From positions 33,602,952 through 33,666,951 of the forward strand of contig CM043800.1 of assembly GCA_023974075.1 (NCBI GenBank): DNA of 64,000 nt. Direction: 5' to 3'. Positions within the stretch are counted from its first letter, which is position 1; each line of letters starts with the position of its first letter. This DNA comes from Chaenocephalus aceratus. Lineage: Eukaryota > Chordata > Actinopteri > Perciformes > Channichthyidae. Shown in pieces: positions 1 to 9,907 of the stretch. The notes under the pieces are model-generated. The model did no database searches. It saw nothing but the letters and a program-made list of their open reading frames with translations, and was not told the origin of the DNA. Both the position numbers and the translations under genes were made by a program.

Positions 1-231
1 AGGTGCCCTTTCAGCTCCAGCCGGCACCGCGCATGCGTGTGACGGTGGTGCCTTCACGGCTCCAGTCGGCACTGCGCCTGCGTGTGCCGGTGGTGCCCTT
101 ACAGCTCTAGCCGGCACTGCGCATGTGCGAGACGGTGGAGCCTTCACGACCCCAGCCGGCACTGCGCATGTGCGTGGCGGTGGTGCCCTTAAAGCCCCAG
201 CCGGCACTGCGCATGCGCGTGGCGGTGGCTT
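1..231. repeat. 45-bp GC-rich minisatellite, about 5 copies
   Basis: Five tandem units: a partial first unit at 1-43, then 44-88, 89-133, 134-178 and 179-223, each 45 bp and each containing GGCACTGCGC or a one-base variant. The unit is a multiple of three and free of stops in one minus-strand frame, which stays open from about 308 to the window edge and encodes a Pro/Ala/Val/Cys-rich 15-residue repeat. A plus-strand frame (125-322) also encodes a Gly/Ala repeat. Either frame could simply reflect GC richness. The array may be part of the adjacent DIRS-like element or of a separate gene cut by the window edge. Confidence 0.85.
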
Positions 232-502
232 CATGGACCCGTCAATAATCCGCCTTTTGAGACATGCCGTAGCTGCTCTCAAAAGGGGAGAAAATTGGCG
301 GGCTGCTTATTGGTTTTATTGATCTCCTTTTCATTTTTTTGAGCTGCGCCCTCGGCCTGAAGCCTGGATGCGTCAGCGGCAAATGTTTTATGACAGAGGA
401 ATCAACCAACGTGTGACATGTGTTTGTGCGGACTTGAGGATGGTGTTTAGGCATCTCTCGAGGCGGCGGGAACACATTCACGGAGGGGAGAAGGAGGGGC
501 TG

Positions 503-1244
503 TCACGCCGCTCGCTTCTTCTTCCTCGACTGCTGGCCGAAATTCTGGGTTGGCTGAGCCTGAGCTGCAGCCGGAACCGGAGATTTTCTCGGCCAACTTG
601 CCCTTGTCTCCAGCCTGGGCTGGGGACTCGGGGTGGGCTGCGACCTCTGCGTCTTCGGTGTTTTAAACCGAGCAGAGTTCGAGGCAGCTTGGGCAGAGGA
701 CTGTTCATCCGAGTCAGACAGGAGGAACTCAGAGGTATCCTCTTCGTCCTCCATGTAGTCTAACTCTAGGACATCTTCCGCGGGTGAAACCATGGTGAGG
801 TCCAGCCGGGAGCCCCAGCTTGGTAAAGCGTGGGGCCCCGTTCCCGCGTCTCTTGCCGCCACCTGGTCTCGGCCTGATATGGCGCGGGATTCCGGTTCTG
901 CGGTTGCCGCTGTCGATGAGCCCCAGACCGACCCAGTGAGGGGCTCCATCTCTGCAGCTGACGCCCCCGTGTCTTGATTGCCAGCCGGCAAACCAGTGGA
1001 CATGAGGGGGTCCTGTCCCGACAGGCTAGCTTTCTTGTGCTAACCTTCGGCGGAGGCTCTTCATAGTGAAGCGGGCACAATGCCCGCACGAGCCGGGGTT
1101 GTCAATGGCCTCCTGGGCGTGTTCCAGCCCGAGGCAGGACGAACAGATCTGGTGTGAGTCTGTGCCTGACACTTTCAACCTGCAGCCGCAGAGCCGAGCC
1201 TCCGAGTTCCTGACTCCTCTGGTGTGAGGGAGACAGGCGTCCAT
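503..1244 (-). pseudogene. DIRS-like retroelement gag-like protein, N-terminal part, frameshifted
   Basis: Minus-strand frame starting with ATG at 1244. The first 72 residues carry a cysteine/histidine array (CGC, then HQICSSCLG, then CGHC) followed by the basic segment LRRRLA. This layout is what I know from the start of gag-like proteins of fish DIRS tyrosine-recombinase retrotransposons. The frame stops at 1026. A one-base shift near 1027-1030 restores similarity-type content in the second frame, which runs from about 1030 to 503 (acidic, Ser/Pro-rich, ending in a KKKR tail). This is therefore a disabled copy. No RT, RNase H or tyrosine recombinase is in the window; they would lie left of position 1 or are deleted. 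Identification rests on recalled motif layout, not on a search. Confidence 0.6.
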
Positions 1245-1359
1245 CTCGTTCGCCGTGAGGCGTGGAGAGGACCCGCTCTTAACAGGTACGTCGAGAAAAA
1301 AGGTGTTACCAATCTGTCTTTAATCCGGAGAAATAAGGACAGTGTGAGTCTTTTTTCTC

Positions 1360-1391
1360 AAAGAATATTACCTGGTGTGGTAATATTCTTT
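1360..1391 (-). other. Leader hairpin 1 (13-bp perfect stem, loop TGGTGT)
   Basis: Arm 1360-1372 (AAAGAATATTACC) is the exact reverse complement of 1379-1391. The loop at 1373-1378 reads TGGTGT on plus, ACACCA on minus, which is the presumed RNA sense. Confidence 0.85.
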
Positions 1392-1432
1392 TAATCCTTT
1401 TCTCCTCCGTGAGAAGAGAAAATAAAAAACGT

Positions 1433-1460
1433 CCTCGCTACCGTGGTGTCGGCAGTGAGG
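1433..1460 (-). other. Leader hairpin 2 (11-bp stem, loop TGGTGT)
   Basis: Arm 1433-1443 pairs with 1450-1460 at 9 of 11 positions. The other two are one G-T and one A-C opposition, so one becomes a G-U wobble on either strand. The loop 1444-1449 is again TGGTGT (minus ACACCA). Confidence 0.75.
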
Positions 1461-1469
1461 GAAAAAACA

Positions 1470-1499
1470 CAAGCTGGCAACGGGTGTGTTGCTAGCTTG
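1470..1499 (-). other. Leader hairpin 3 (12-bp stem, loop GGGTGT)
   Basis: Arm 1470-1481 (CAAGCTGGCAAC) pairs with 1488-1499 at 11 of 12 positions plus one G-T. The loop 1482-1487 is GGGTGT (minus ACACCC), one base different from the other three loops. Confidence 0.8.
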
Positions 1500-1547
1500 A
1501 GAATCAAAACCTTACCTTAATTCCAGAGGAAGAACGGCGAGGTTGAT

Positions 1548-1577
1548 TATAATACTAACTGGTGTGTTAGTACTATA
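1548..1577 (-). other. Leader hairpin 4 (12-bp stem, loop TGGTGT)
   Basis: Arm 1548-1559 (TATAATACTAAC) pairs with 1566-1577 at 11 of 12 positions. The exception is A opposite C, which is a U-G wobble in minus-strand RNA. The loop 1560-1565 is TGGTGT. Confidence 0.8.
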
Positions 1578-1736
1578 CTCTTCTGCGAGGCAGAATAGGG
1601 TAGCCGGCTAACGCCCGTCGACCGAAATTAGCTTTGGTTCAGTCTGTGGACTGTTAAGCTAGCCCGGCTACCATTAGAGATGTGCTCTGAAGCGAGAAGA
1701 GGTGTTTGAATGACGCATGCGTCGTGGCGCAGGCTA

Positions 1737-1797
1737 CTTATAGGGGGTGATTTCCCCTGACGTTGACGTCAAGATCACCAGCCAATCAGGATTGGCG
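1737..1797 (-). promoter_or_regulatory. Probable promoter of the DIRS-like element
   Basis: Read on the minus strand: a CCAAT motif (1791-1795), a palindromic CRE-type TGACGTCA (1764-1771), then TATAAG (1737-1742) about 22 bases further on. The gag ATG lies about 490 bases downstream. A plus-strand CCAAT at 1782-1786 is also present. The order and spacing suit an RNA polymerase II promoter; this is inference from motifs only. Confidence 0.5.
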
Positions 1798-1860
1798 TAA
1801 TGAGATTGATGCTTCTCTTTGCTCCGCGATGAGGCGCATCCCATAGTGAGACATCGAACG

Positions 1861-2911
1861 GAGTGTTATGAATGAGAACTCCTGAAATCAAACGTGGCGG
1901 TGAACGTTCAGATTCATCAAGTACGTGAAAGCTGATTTCCAAGAGGATTTGTCAAACAAACAAGTAATATTTGTCGAACAAAGGGAGCCCTTCCAAATCA
2001 AAGTTAATCTAAATTAATCAAATCTTGGTTTCATAATTTGCTATGTTCTATCAGAAAAATACATCTAAAAATGAATGTACTGCAACACTGTTTTTAAAAA
2101 GGTTGTCAGTGATGTACCTTGTGAATTTTCTTTCTGGATGTTGACAACTGGTTAACGGTGACATGTGAACTATATTTTAAGTGCAGCTACTTGTTGGTGG
2201 AGTTTGGTAGAAAAACTTGTATTGTCAGAACTCTAGACTCAGGGAGAAAGGGTCTCTTTAGAGGCACCTTGTTGCCTCCATGTTTAGCAGTCGTACAGAA
2301 AGAAATCCATTACAGATGAAGGCAGGTTTTTGAGTAATGGGTGCAACTCACCTTTCTGTAACCTGACAAACTCTACTTTATTATTTTCACAATTTAGCTA
2401 TCAATCTTTTCACTCTGTATGGACTGAATAAAAGTTCAGAAGAGGTGGCTTTTCTGGGTTTTAGAAAGTATGTATTGGATACATTCTGCATGAATGCAAA
2501 CTGTTGGGAAAAGCTGCATTGGAAAAATGCAAAATCACAAGACCTGTGATGTACTCAAGAACACATTGCATACAGCTACTTTCTGCATTGTAGAGTGTCA
2601 TTTTCTTTTAAGTTATATATTTAAAGTAGGGGATGGAGACGTGTTGATCATGAGAATTATTTTCAACATCGACTACCAAAGCTCCCCATCAGCAGAAAAG
2701 GTTCCCAGAATCCCCATAGGAGGTATTGCAGCTGATGGAAAACATGGCCACCATTATTCTGAATGTTGTGGTATAAACAAATATTTGACTCAAGCTGAGG
2801 CCAAGCAGTTCTTCTGCTCTAGTACCATTATTTAAAATCAAACAAAGCCAAACGCCAGAGAACCCTTTGCAACAATCAATGGCTGGACTAACTGCTGCTT
2901 CCTTTCTATTT
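1861..2911. other. Unannotated DNA
   Basis: AT-rich sequence with only short incidental reading frames. I see no repeat end, RNA gene or recognisable exon. The left boundary with the DIRS-like element is not resolved. Confidence 0.5.
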
Positions 2912-3044
2912 CAACACGTTCTCACTCCCAACTCGTCACCCGTTAAAAACTGACGCTCAAGGGGTACTCAGTGCGTAATAGGGTGACAGGAAGGGCCCCT
3001 GACCGATCTTCAATATGTGACGAGTTGGGAGGGAGAACGTGTTG
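2912..3044. mobile_element. 133-bp TIR element (MITE) with 7-bp target duplication
   Basis: The left end CAACACGTTCTCACTCCC (2912-2929) is mirrored by the right end at 3017-3044 with slight mismatch, giving about 28-bp inverted ends. Identical TCTATTT flanks lie at 2905-2911 and 3045-3051. The same ends bound the 3.55-kb foldback at 18249-21800, so this is a very short member of that family. No coding capacity. Confidence 0.85.
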
Positions 3045-4511
3045 TCTATTTGTGTTTCAGCAGGAAGCAAAGGAGACATTAACATGTGATGCACTGGCCC
3101 TGTCTTTAAAAATAGCTCATGTTCTGTTGTGGGTCATTTTGCACTGTATGTCAGATTATCCCAGGCAGTGTGGCGAAACACAGTGTGTGCAGTAGTTATT
3201 GGTAACGCCGGAGTAATCATAGAGGATTTGGAGGAACAGCAGTCTTATTTTGGAGTTATTGATTTGTTGACTGCCACTGGCAATGTTAGACAAGTGAGGC
3301 AGGAATCTCAACCCCGCAAATGTTTTTTTGTAGAGAATAATAGAGCTCCTCCAGCAGTCACAATAGCACACTCATTCAAACTCTGTTCCCTGCTAATACT
3401 TTTAGATTTGTTAACTTCAAACCTCAGTTGCCTTCATTGCCTACTGGCTGTGTTTTGTTGCCAGTTTCATTTACATGCCATGCATCTGGTACACATTTTT
3501 GACAAGTGTAAGAATTGCACGGTTCTGTCAAACCTCAGGCTTCGAGTGGAAAGCTTTGCGAGGTGCTCCTCTAATTTCTCTTCCTGATCCGATCCCCCCC
3601 GTTTTTGCATCACTGCACAGATGCAGTGGTGCGTGCATTACATCTAGTGCCCATCAAAAGCCCCAGCTGACTTTTTTTCTGGAATAATCCAAGGAAATGT
3701 TCCACTAACATTTGATTCTCCCCCTTTACCTCCACATTAAGGGAAGATGCCAATCAAAGGAATGTTTTCAAACTGCAGCTGAGAAGGATTGAACAATTTC
3801 TACAGAACAATGTGCGAGGAGATTTCCATATTGTGAAGCTCTGTGTTAGACGGCTGTAAGTTAAAGGTGAGACAGCATCTATTTTTTGTATATTGTTGTG
3901 CTGACAGACTGGGTCAGTTTGGTGGTCTACCACTTTGGTCCTTGCATACATTGTTTTCAAAACTATTGGATGGATTGCAATGACATTTTTGTACTGACAA
4001 TAATGGTCCTGAGAGGTATCCTAGTCACTTTAACATTCTTAACTTTATTTTAGTATCAAATCCTTCTATTTGTAATGACCAAAACTCAAGTGTACCTTTT
4101 AGTTTAGTGAGAAAATGTGAGTATGCTTTTATTCTAAACAACAATGGCCAAATTGGTCATGAACGTTTACTTTATATCTGCTAAACATCAGATATAATCA
4201 TTCTCATTGTGAATATGCTAGCATGCTGTCATTAGCTTTAAACTCAGTACATGCCAAACACGCCGAAGCTGCTTTTAGTTCTTCCTCCTGTTGTCTTCGG
4301 GTCAAATCTGACCGATTTACTACTTTCATCAATCATGACTTTTTTGTTTTACATTCGATTGCATTAAGGCTTTATGATATCCTTCACAGTAGACATTTGA
4401 ACCACTTTCATTGCATTTTGGATGATTTAGTCAACTTTGTAACACCCATGGTGTTCCCGGTCAAAAATGACCGACATAAAGAAATGGAATTAGTAACCAT
4501 CCGGATCAGAT

Positions 4512-4514
<3 letters not shown>
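3045..4514. other. Unannotated DNA
   Basis: No exon or repeat end recognised. A 152-codon plus frame at 3129-3587 resembles no family I know and has no supporting signals. Two short palindromes built on GGTCA...TGACC occur at 4300-4313 and 4458-4473. Confidence 0.4.

Positions 4515-4559
<45 letters not shown>
4515..4559. repeat. (CA)n microsatellite
   Basis: About 22 uninterrupted CA units. Confidence 0.97.
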
Positions 4560-4562
<3 letters not shown>

Positions 4563-4817
4563 CATGTATACATCACTTCAGGGGACATTACATTGACTTA
4601 CATGCATTTCCTAGAGACTTATCCTAACCTTAACCATAACCAACACATGCCTAACCCTAACCCTTAACCATACCCTAATCCTAAACCTAACCAAGTCTTC
4701 ACCCTAAAATTAATGATTCCCCTCATGGGGACCTCCAATTGTCCCCATAAGGGAGGCGAGTCCCCACACGTGACTATGTAAACAGATGTAGGTCCCCACA
4801 AGTATAGTAATGCTAGT

Positions 4818-4818
<1 letters not shown>
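4560..4818. repeat. Interspersed repeat with degenerate CCTAA-type motifs between two CA arrays
   Basis: Contains imperfect CCTAACC/CTTAACC repeats (about 4623-4692) followed by GTCCCCA-containing segments. The segment ends at CTAGTC, directly before a second CA array. I recall this module, joined to CA repeats, as widespread in fish genomes. The CCTAA units are degenerate and not a true telomere array. Confidence 0.55.

Positions 4819-4864
<46 letters not shown>
4819..4864. repeat. (CA)n microsatellite
   Basis: About 23 CA units. Confidence 0.97.
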
Positions 4865-4867
<3 letters not shown>

Positions 4868-4884
4868 TCTAGAGATGTGTGTCC

Positions 4885-5003
4885 CCTTATGTGCCCAATC
4901 CCCCCATGTGAATCACACCTGGCGCACAAACACACACAGCACAATTTGATACATTTCCCGCTCTTATGTGCCCATCCCCCCACATGGATCACACCTGGCA
5001 CAT
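4885..5003. repeat. Two direct copies of a 38-40 bp unit
   Basis: The segment TTATGTGCCCAATCCCCCCA followed by a GGATCACACCTGG-like stretch occurs at about 4887-4926 and again, slightly altered, at about 4964-5003. Confidence 0.7.
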
Positions 5004-5017
5004 GCAATACAATCCTT

Positions 5018-6200
5018 TGTTCTCTATTTATAGAGCCCTGCTGAGAAGACTTCTAGACAAACAGGAGAACTGCCACCAAAACTGAATACTTGACGTGGAT
5101 CATAAATATATAAGCAATTAAACAACATCTTACATTTATTTTCACACAATACGTCTTGCAGTATCAACACTAATTCAGCTGACTTTTATATTTGATCCAA
5201 TTGGTAGATAGGCTGTATTTACACCATAACGGTGCAGAGCTGATAGAAAGGGACACCTAGTGGTTAAAGCACGTTATTGAATTGTATTATTTTATTATTA
5301 GATGTTAATAGGATCCCTATAAAGTATATTCATTACTCGTTATTCTCTACTAATAGTTAATTAAAGACTGTAATGACTAGTTTGCACATCCCTTTCAAGA
5401 TTTCAAGATTTTCTAAGCTAAGGTGTATTGACATATCATATTATACACAACTACGGTGTAGTTATGCAATGAATTAAAAACTAAGATCGCAGGTTCCTCA
5501 ACAGTGCATTACAAGACATCTATCAATATGTGTGTGTACCTCCACCATTAAACTGTCATTCTGCACATTTCTTATACTATCTACATACATCTTATAAGAG
5601 TATAATACATATGTATAATATCAGTTAAAATAAGTGCTTAAACATAGTTAACATTGCAGGAAAGAAATATATTGAGTACTTTGTCAGGCTTAATATTTAT
5701 CTGTAGATACCAATGTCACTGTGTGCTGTGTGCTCTGCATGTGTGACCATTGAAGAGGGTTTCATCCCTCCATATTCTTCTTCTATACCCCCAAAGCTTT
5801 TTTCTTATTCAAAAGGAGACCTTAACCTAAAGTACTCTTTAATGTTTAAATTAAGCCTTATTAGTTTGTCTGTTTTGCAAATCCTCCTATTAATATCTAA
5901 TAATAAAATAATACAATTCAATAACGTGCTTTAAGTCTTCTCAGCAGGGCTCTATAAATAGAGAACTACGGCAGATATGTCATATTTAATGCAGCCGAAC
6001 CGTGTATTAAATTGCCGTTATGTGATGACTTCCAAAGAGAAAAGCAAGCACACTCGGAATAAAGTATTATTTTATTTTTAAAAAATATTTTCAGATTTCA
6101 CATCACATAAACACCAAATCCCAACATGCATTGCGGCTAAACCATCCAATCATCGAGCTGAGGATCTTGCCTATGTCTGTTTCCGGTTCCACATCCACAC
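5018..6200. mobile_element. Copy A of a multi-module non-autonomous element (foldback form)
   Basis: Positions 5019-5057 (containing TCTATTTATAGAGCCCTGCT) are mirrored at 5931-5967, so the module is bracketed by an inverted repeat. The interior 5040-5700 matches copy C at about 63115-63720 in the same orientation. The right part, 5968-6190, matches the reverse complement of copy B at about 19085-19290 and of copy C at about 62990-63110. No protein is encoded. It is probably a rearranged, truncated DNA-transposon derivative; its superfamily is unclear. Confidence 0.7.
5711..5800 (+). repeat. LINE/SINE-type 3' tail piece inside copy A
   Basis: Contains GTGTGCTCTGCATGTGTGACC followed by an AGAGGGTTTCATCCC stretch, nearly the same as at 7828-7875. 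It lies where copy C has different sequence, so it is likely a short insertion. Confidence 0.6.
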
Positions 6201-7667
6201 ACATCGATTTAATACATTAATGTAGCCTTTGTTTCTGCTAAAAGAGGTGTCGACCAGCTGGGGCAACAAGAAAATCGGCGTAATCGAGTGTGACTATTAA
6301 AAAATAAATAATTTCGTCGGGGTAGCTGCTTGGCATTTCCGGTTATTTCTCCACTGGTTAACATGGGTTAACAATACCGTGCAACTGTCACGTTTGAAGG
6401 GACGAAATCGTGACATCTTCACGTCTCCCAGCATGGTAAATCATCATGTTCACATCTTGCTGTGATACCGGGTTGGTTCCTGAACATGCTCGGAGGATTT
6501 CTCATCTGCTCAGCCTGGTCTCTCTCACTGGCCAGGACTGATGCTTCTGCAATGTCATGAACTGTGGAGAAACAGTCACTCCCATACCAGAGATGATCTT
6601 GTGATTACTGTAATACTAATCAGCCAGTAATCACCTTAAGAGCCTGTCAAGCCCTTGATGGAGCGTTGTTGGAGCCACCGCTCTCATCAATGTGACCACA
6701 CAGCTGACAGAAGTCTCATCCTGTTACAGAGCCTCATTTGAACTCCATCCAGCAGGAATATGCTGACTGAGATATCCATCCTCCAGCTATTGTTCCTCTT
6801 CTAATCTCCTCACCCAGAACGTTTTCAATTTGAGCTTTTACAGACGCTATTGTAAGGACCTCCAGGTCGTATCTCAAGTTTCTCAAAGAAAAGGCAGTTT
6901 CAGATTCATGTTGATGAGGGCTGCTACTGATTACTAGATGGATCATTTATATTTAACTCAAAACTGACGATTCAAATTGCTTTTGTCAAAGATGCTCACC
7001 TAATAATGAAATAATACAAAGACTAAAAGAAAAACCTTGTATTTGAGAAGCTGAATCAGACGAATTCTTGTTATTGTAAATAGTTGTTATTTGTGTTGAT
7101 CAGCTGTTTAATTGACTGACATTCCCACACAAATGAAGACGCCCCTACAATTCCTGCTGCTTGTGCTCAGTCTGAACCTATAGAGAGTTCTCAAAAGCCC
7201 TTCTCAGAATGCATGGCCAACATTTCATAATAAAAGATGTCTTCAGTGTTGCAGTGCCAAATAACATGGGGTAGTTTGATGAACAGAATGATAAGTCAAG
7301 CATGAGTGACTCATTTGTCCCAGAAGACTAGGCACATATTGGTAACTGCTCATTTGGTAGAGCCAGCTCAATTGTAATGCCATGCATTCTGTTGTCATTC
7401 TTTGTAAACATGTTATCTCTTTATTCCAGAGCTGCTGCTATGTCGGAGAGGTAAACACTCGTCCTACAGCTTATTAAAACGGTCATGAGCTAAATACATT
7501 GTAGTAGGGATATGTCAACGTATATTTACTCCTCATTTGTGGGAGTTATTAAGCTACATGTCAACACCTTAAGTTTTAAATTCATTAATTAAGACATGTT
7601 CCCTGAATATTAAACCTGATAATGAGCACACATGCCTGGTTCATTTCAGAGAATAACTTCTGTAAAT
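6201..7667. other. Unannotated DNA
   Basis: No recognisable gene or element ends. Only short incidental frames. Confidence 0.4.
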
Positions 7668-7897
7668 GATTGGTGATTGGGGCACTGTGAACGTAGCCTT
7701 GAGCAAGGCACCGGACACCCCCCTTCCCCAATTGCTCCCTGGGCGCTGTACAATAGCTGCCCACTGCTCATAGTACTAGACTCCTGGTACTAGGATGGGT
7801 TGAATGCGGAGGCCAAATTTCACTGTGTGTGCTCTGCATGTGTGACCATTAAAGAGGGTTTCATCCCTCCCATTCTATTCTATTCTATTCTATGTTT
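7668..7897 (+). mobile_element. LINE/SINE 3' end (L2-like tail) with TTCTA repeat
   Basis: Contains CCTTGAGCAAGGCACC (7699-7714), a CACTGCTC...ACTAGGATGGGTTGAATGC stretch, an AATTTCACTGTGTGTG segment, and a terminal TTCTA pentamer array (7879-7896). I recall this order as the conserved 3' end shared by many fish L2-type LINEs and their SINE partners. Strongly 5'-truncated; no coding part. Confidence 0.65.
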
Positions 7898-9903
7898 ATG
7901 TTCATTAAAATCCCCAATTCAAATGTCGGAAAACACTGGAGATGGCAGGATGGATTTGGAGTTTCTTTCCCTCTCTAATTAAGACATATTATTTGAATGC
8001 AAAGATGCTTTCAGTGGAGCTTGCAAACTTTAGTTAATTAAGGTTTATATACTTTTCATGTCGGCTCAAAGCTAAAATTACAAAAGCAGTCAGAAGTCAA
8101 ACAGCAAATACGGCATAGAGAGTTATTAGGGTGTGTTTTGTGACAACTGCAGCCTCTGGTGCTGTCTGTTCCAAAGCTCTTTTAAAAATTACTCCTCCTT
8201 ACCTCTTTCTAAAGCCAATTTTTCCACCATTAAGCTGACAGATTTACTCTAGTGATTTAATTCCATCAATTGGAAAGGGCAAGGAGATATATTTCAGCCA
8301 TAGGACAAAGGTCTGCATCATTCGTCTGCACTCAGTCTGACCAAAACAATTATACAAATGACCTTTGAACACATTACCTTATTTTCTTCATTAAGTTAAG
8401 TGGTTTCTTTCAGCTACATTTGCGACTGACTAGGCTACTTTTGCAATAAGCTTTATTTGAAGAAAATGCAGTGGGAAAGAAAAGGGTCAAAAGTCATCTG
8501 GCAGCATAGATCAGCCAGGCTACATCCTCCCCCACTGCCTTATATACTCTCATTGAAATATTATCTCAATGTCAGCAAGAGCTTTTAGTCCCATGTTTAT
8601 TGTGAAGCTCTACAGATGGAAGAGGGGAGTGCAGCATTTTGGGGGAAAGTGGTAACTGGTGAATAGACTGTCACTGCTTGGAGAGCAAGAGGGAACGAAA
8701 TGAGAGAAAACAGGTACATCTCCCCTAGGTCTATAATCCTGAGATTACTGTTTGCTCTGGGCCCTGTCTGACTGCACTCGGGCCGCCTCTGCTTCACTTC
8801 TAATCTCCTCGGTCCCAGCTGTCCAAGAATTGATTTGAAGATTCTCTGAATCAATTACTCTCCTGTCCAAGGTCTCATTGCCACATACACACACATGAAA
8901 AACGAAATGCCTTGAAAAATGCACATGCACTGTCATACACACAACGCATTCATCTCTGTAGTAAATATCCTTTCACACCCTCTGACAGACCTTTAACCTG
9001 GCTGTGGTACATTAGACAGTTGGGTGGCCATTAATTGACCTCACATGGTTTTTGTGTGAAGGTCTCTTTCCGCCTTCATTTCCCCATAAAATCACATTTC
9101 ACATTTTTCCTGGTTTTCTTTCAGTAATGTGCCACTTTATTCTTTCGTTATTTTAAATCTGTGAATATCCATATTGTAAAAACAAGTACTGCAATGCTAG
9201 CTGCTATCAGTCACGATGCTGCATCTTTCTACCATGCTTTTGTCTCTGTATTTTCTAGTGTTTGAGCTGTAATGATAATATGAATAGGTTGAACACCAAC
9301 ATTGTGTTTTCAGTATACTAACCATCATTTATTTGTGTGTACAATTCCCTATCATCAGTCAGGTTTCCAACCACATTCCTAAACGTATGAATAATGCATG
9401 TGAGCAGGGAATAGGGAGGTTTCTGTGTAAGGGAGAAGAAGCTGGAGCATGAATGTCTAACAAGTGCCTTCGATTGAGCTTATTATTTATTCATCTATTT
9501 TGTATTGAGTCATGGAAAGCCACAGACAAGCCCACAATGGTGTTATTATTAAGGTAGGGGAGAAGAAATTGACTCTTTTGGTGCAGGGGAACTTTTAAGA
9601 TGAACTTGCCTCCCCCTCAGCAGTAATTAGTATCTCTCCATACAGCCATGCAGGATGGAGAGGGAGAAATCCAGGGAAGCTGCTGCTGGCATTCTTTTCA
9701 TTTGCGAGTCCAACAGTGTTTGTAGAAGCTAAGAAATGCATTTTACAGCTGCAAAAAGTAATTGCCGTTTATAGCCAATTAAACTAATGAGTTCTAAAAT
9801 AGCCTCAAGTGTGTTATTGTTTGACAAAGCACAGTTAAACAGCACAATGAGAAAAAGAACAGTAATAGGAAAATGAGCGGGAAGATTTGGTGATGAATAA
9901 AGG
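7898..9903. other. Unannotated DNA
   Basis: No repeat ends or exons recognised. The stretch 9600-9830 is rich in TAATTA-type homeodomain core motifs and looks unlike neutral repeat debris (see findings), but this cannot be tested here. Confidence 0.4.
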
Positions 9904-9907
9904 TTAA

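Larger units (their letters stand above)
1245..1735 (-). other. 5' leader of the DIRS-like element, rich in hairpins
   Basis: Between the minus-strand TATA-like motif and the gag ATG lies about 490 bases without a reading frame. It holds four hairpins with a shared loop (listed separately) and a larger stem in which 1599-1607 (GGTAGCCGG) pairs perfectly with 1664-1672. A splice-donor-like AAGGTAAG occurs on the minus strand at about 1509-1517. I see no other gene here. Confidence 0.5.

Noticed and set aside
3129..3587. 152-codon frame as a gene
   Set aside because: Begins at a non-ATG start, has irregular composition and matches no known protein family.
4620..4692. Interstitial telomere
   Set aside because: Units are degenerate CCTAA/CTTAA variants without runs of CCCTAA; better explained as part of an interspersed repeat.
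5711..5934. 73-codon frame as a secreted peptide
   Set aside because: It reads through a retroposon tail and AT-rich element interior; similar tail sequence at 7800 gives an unrelated end.
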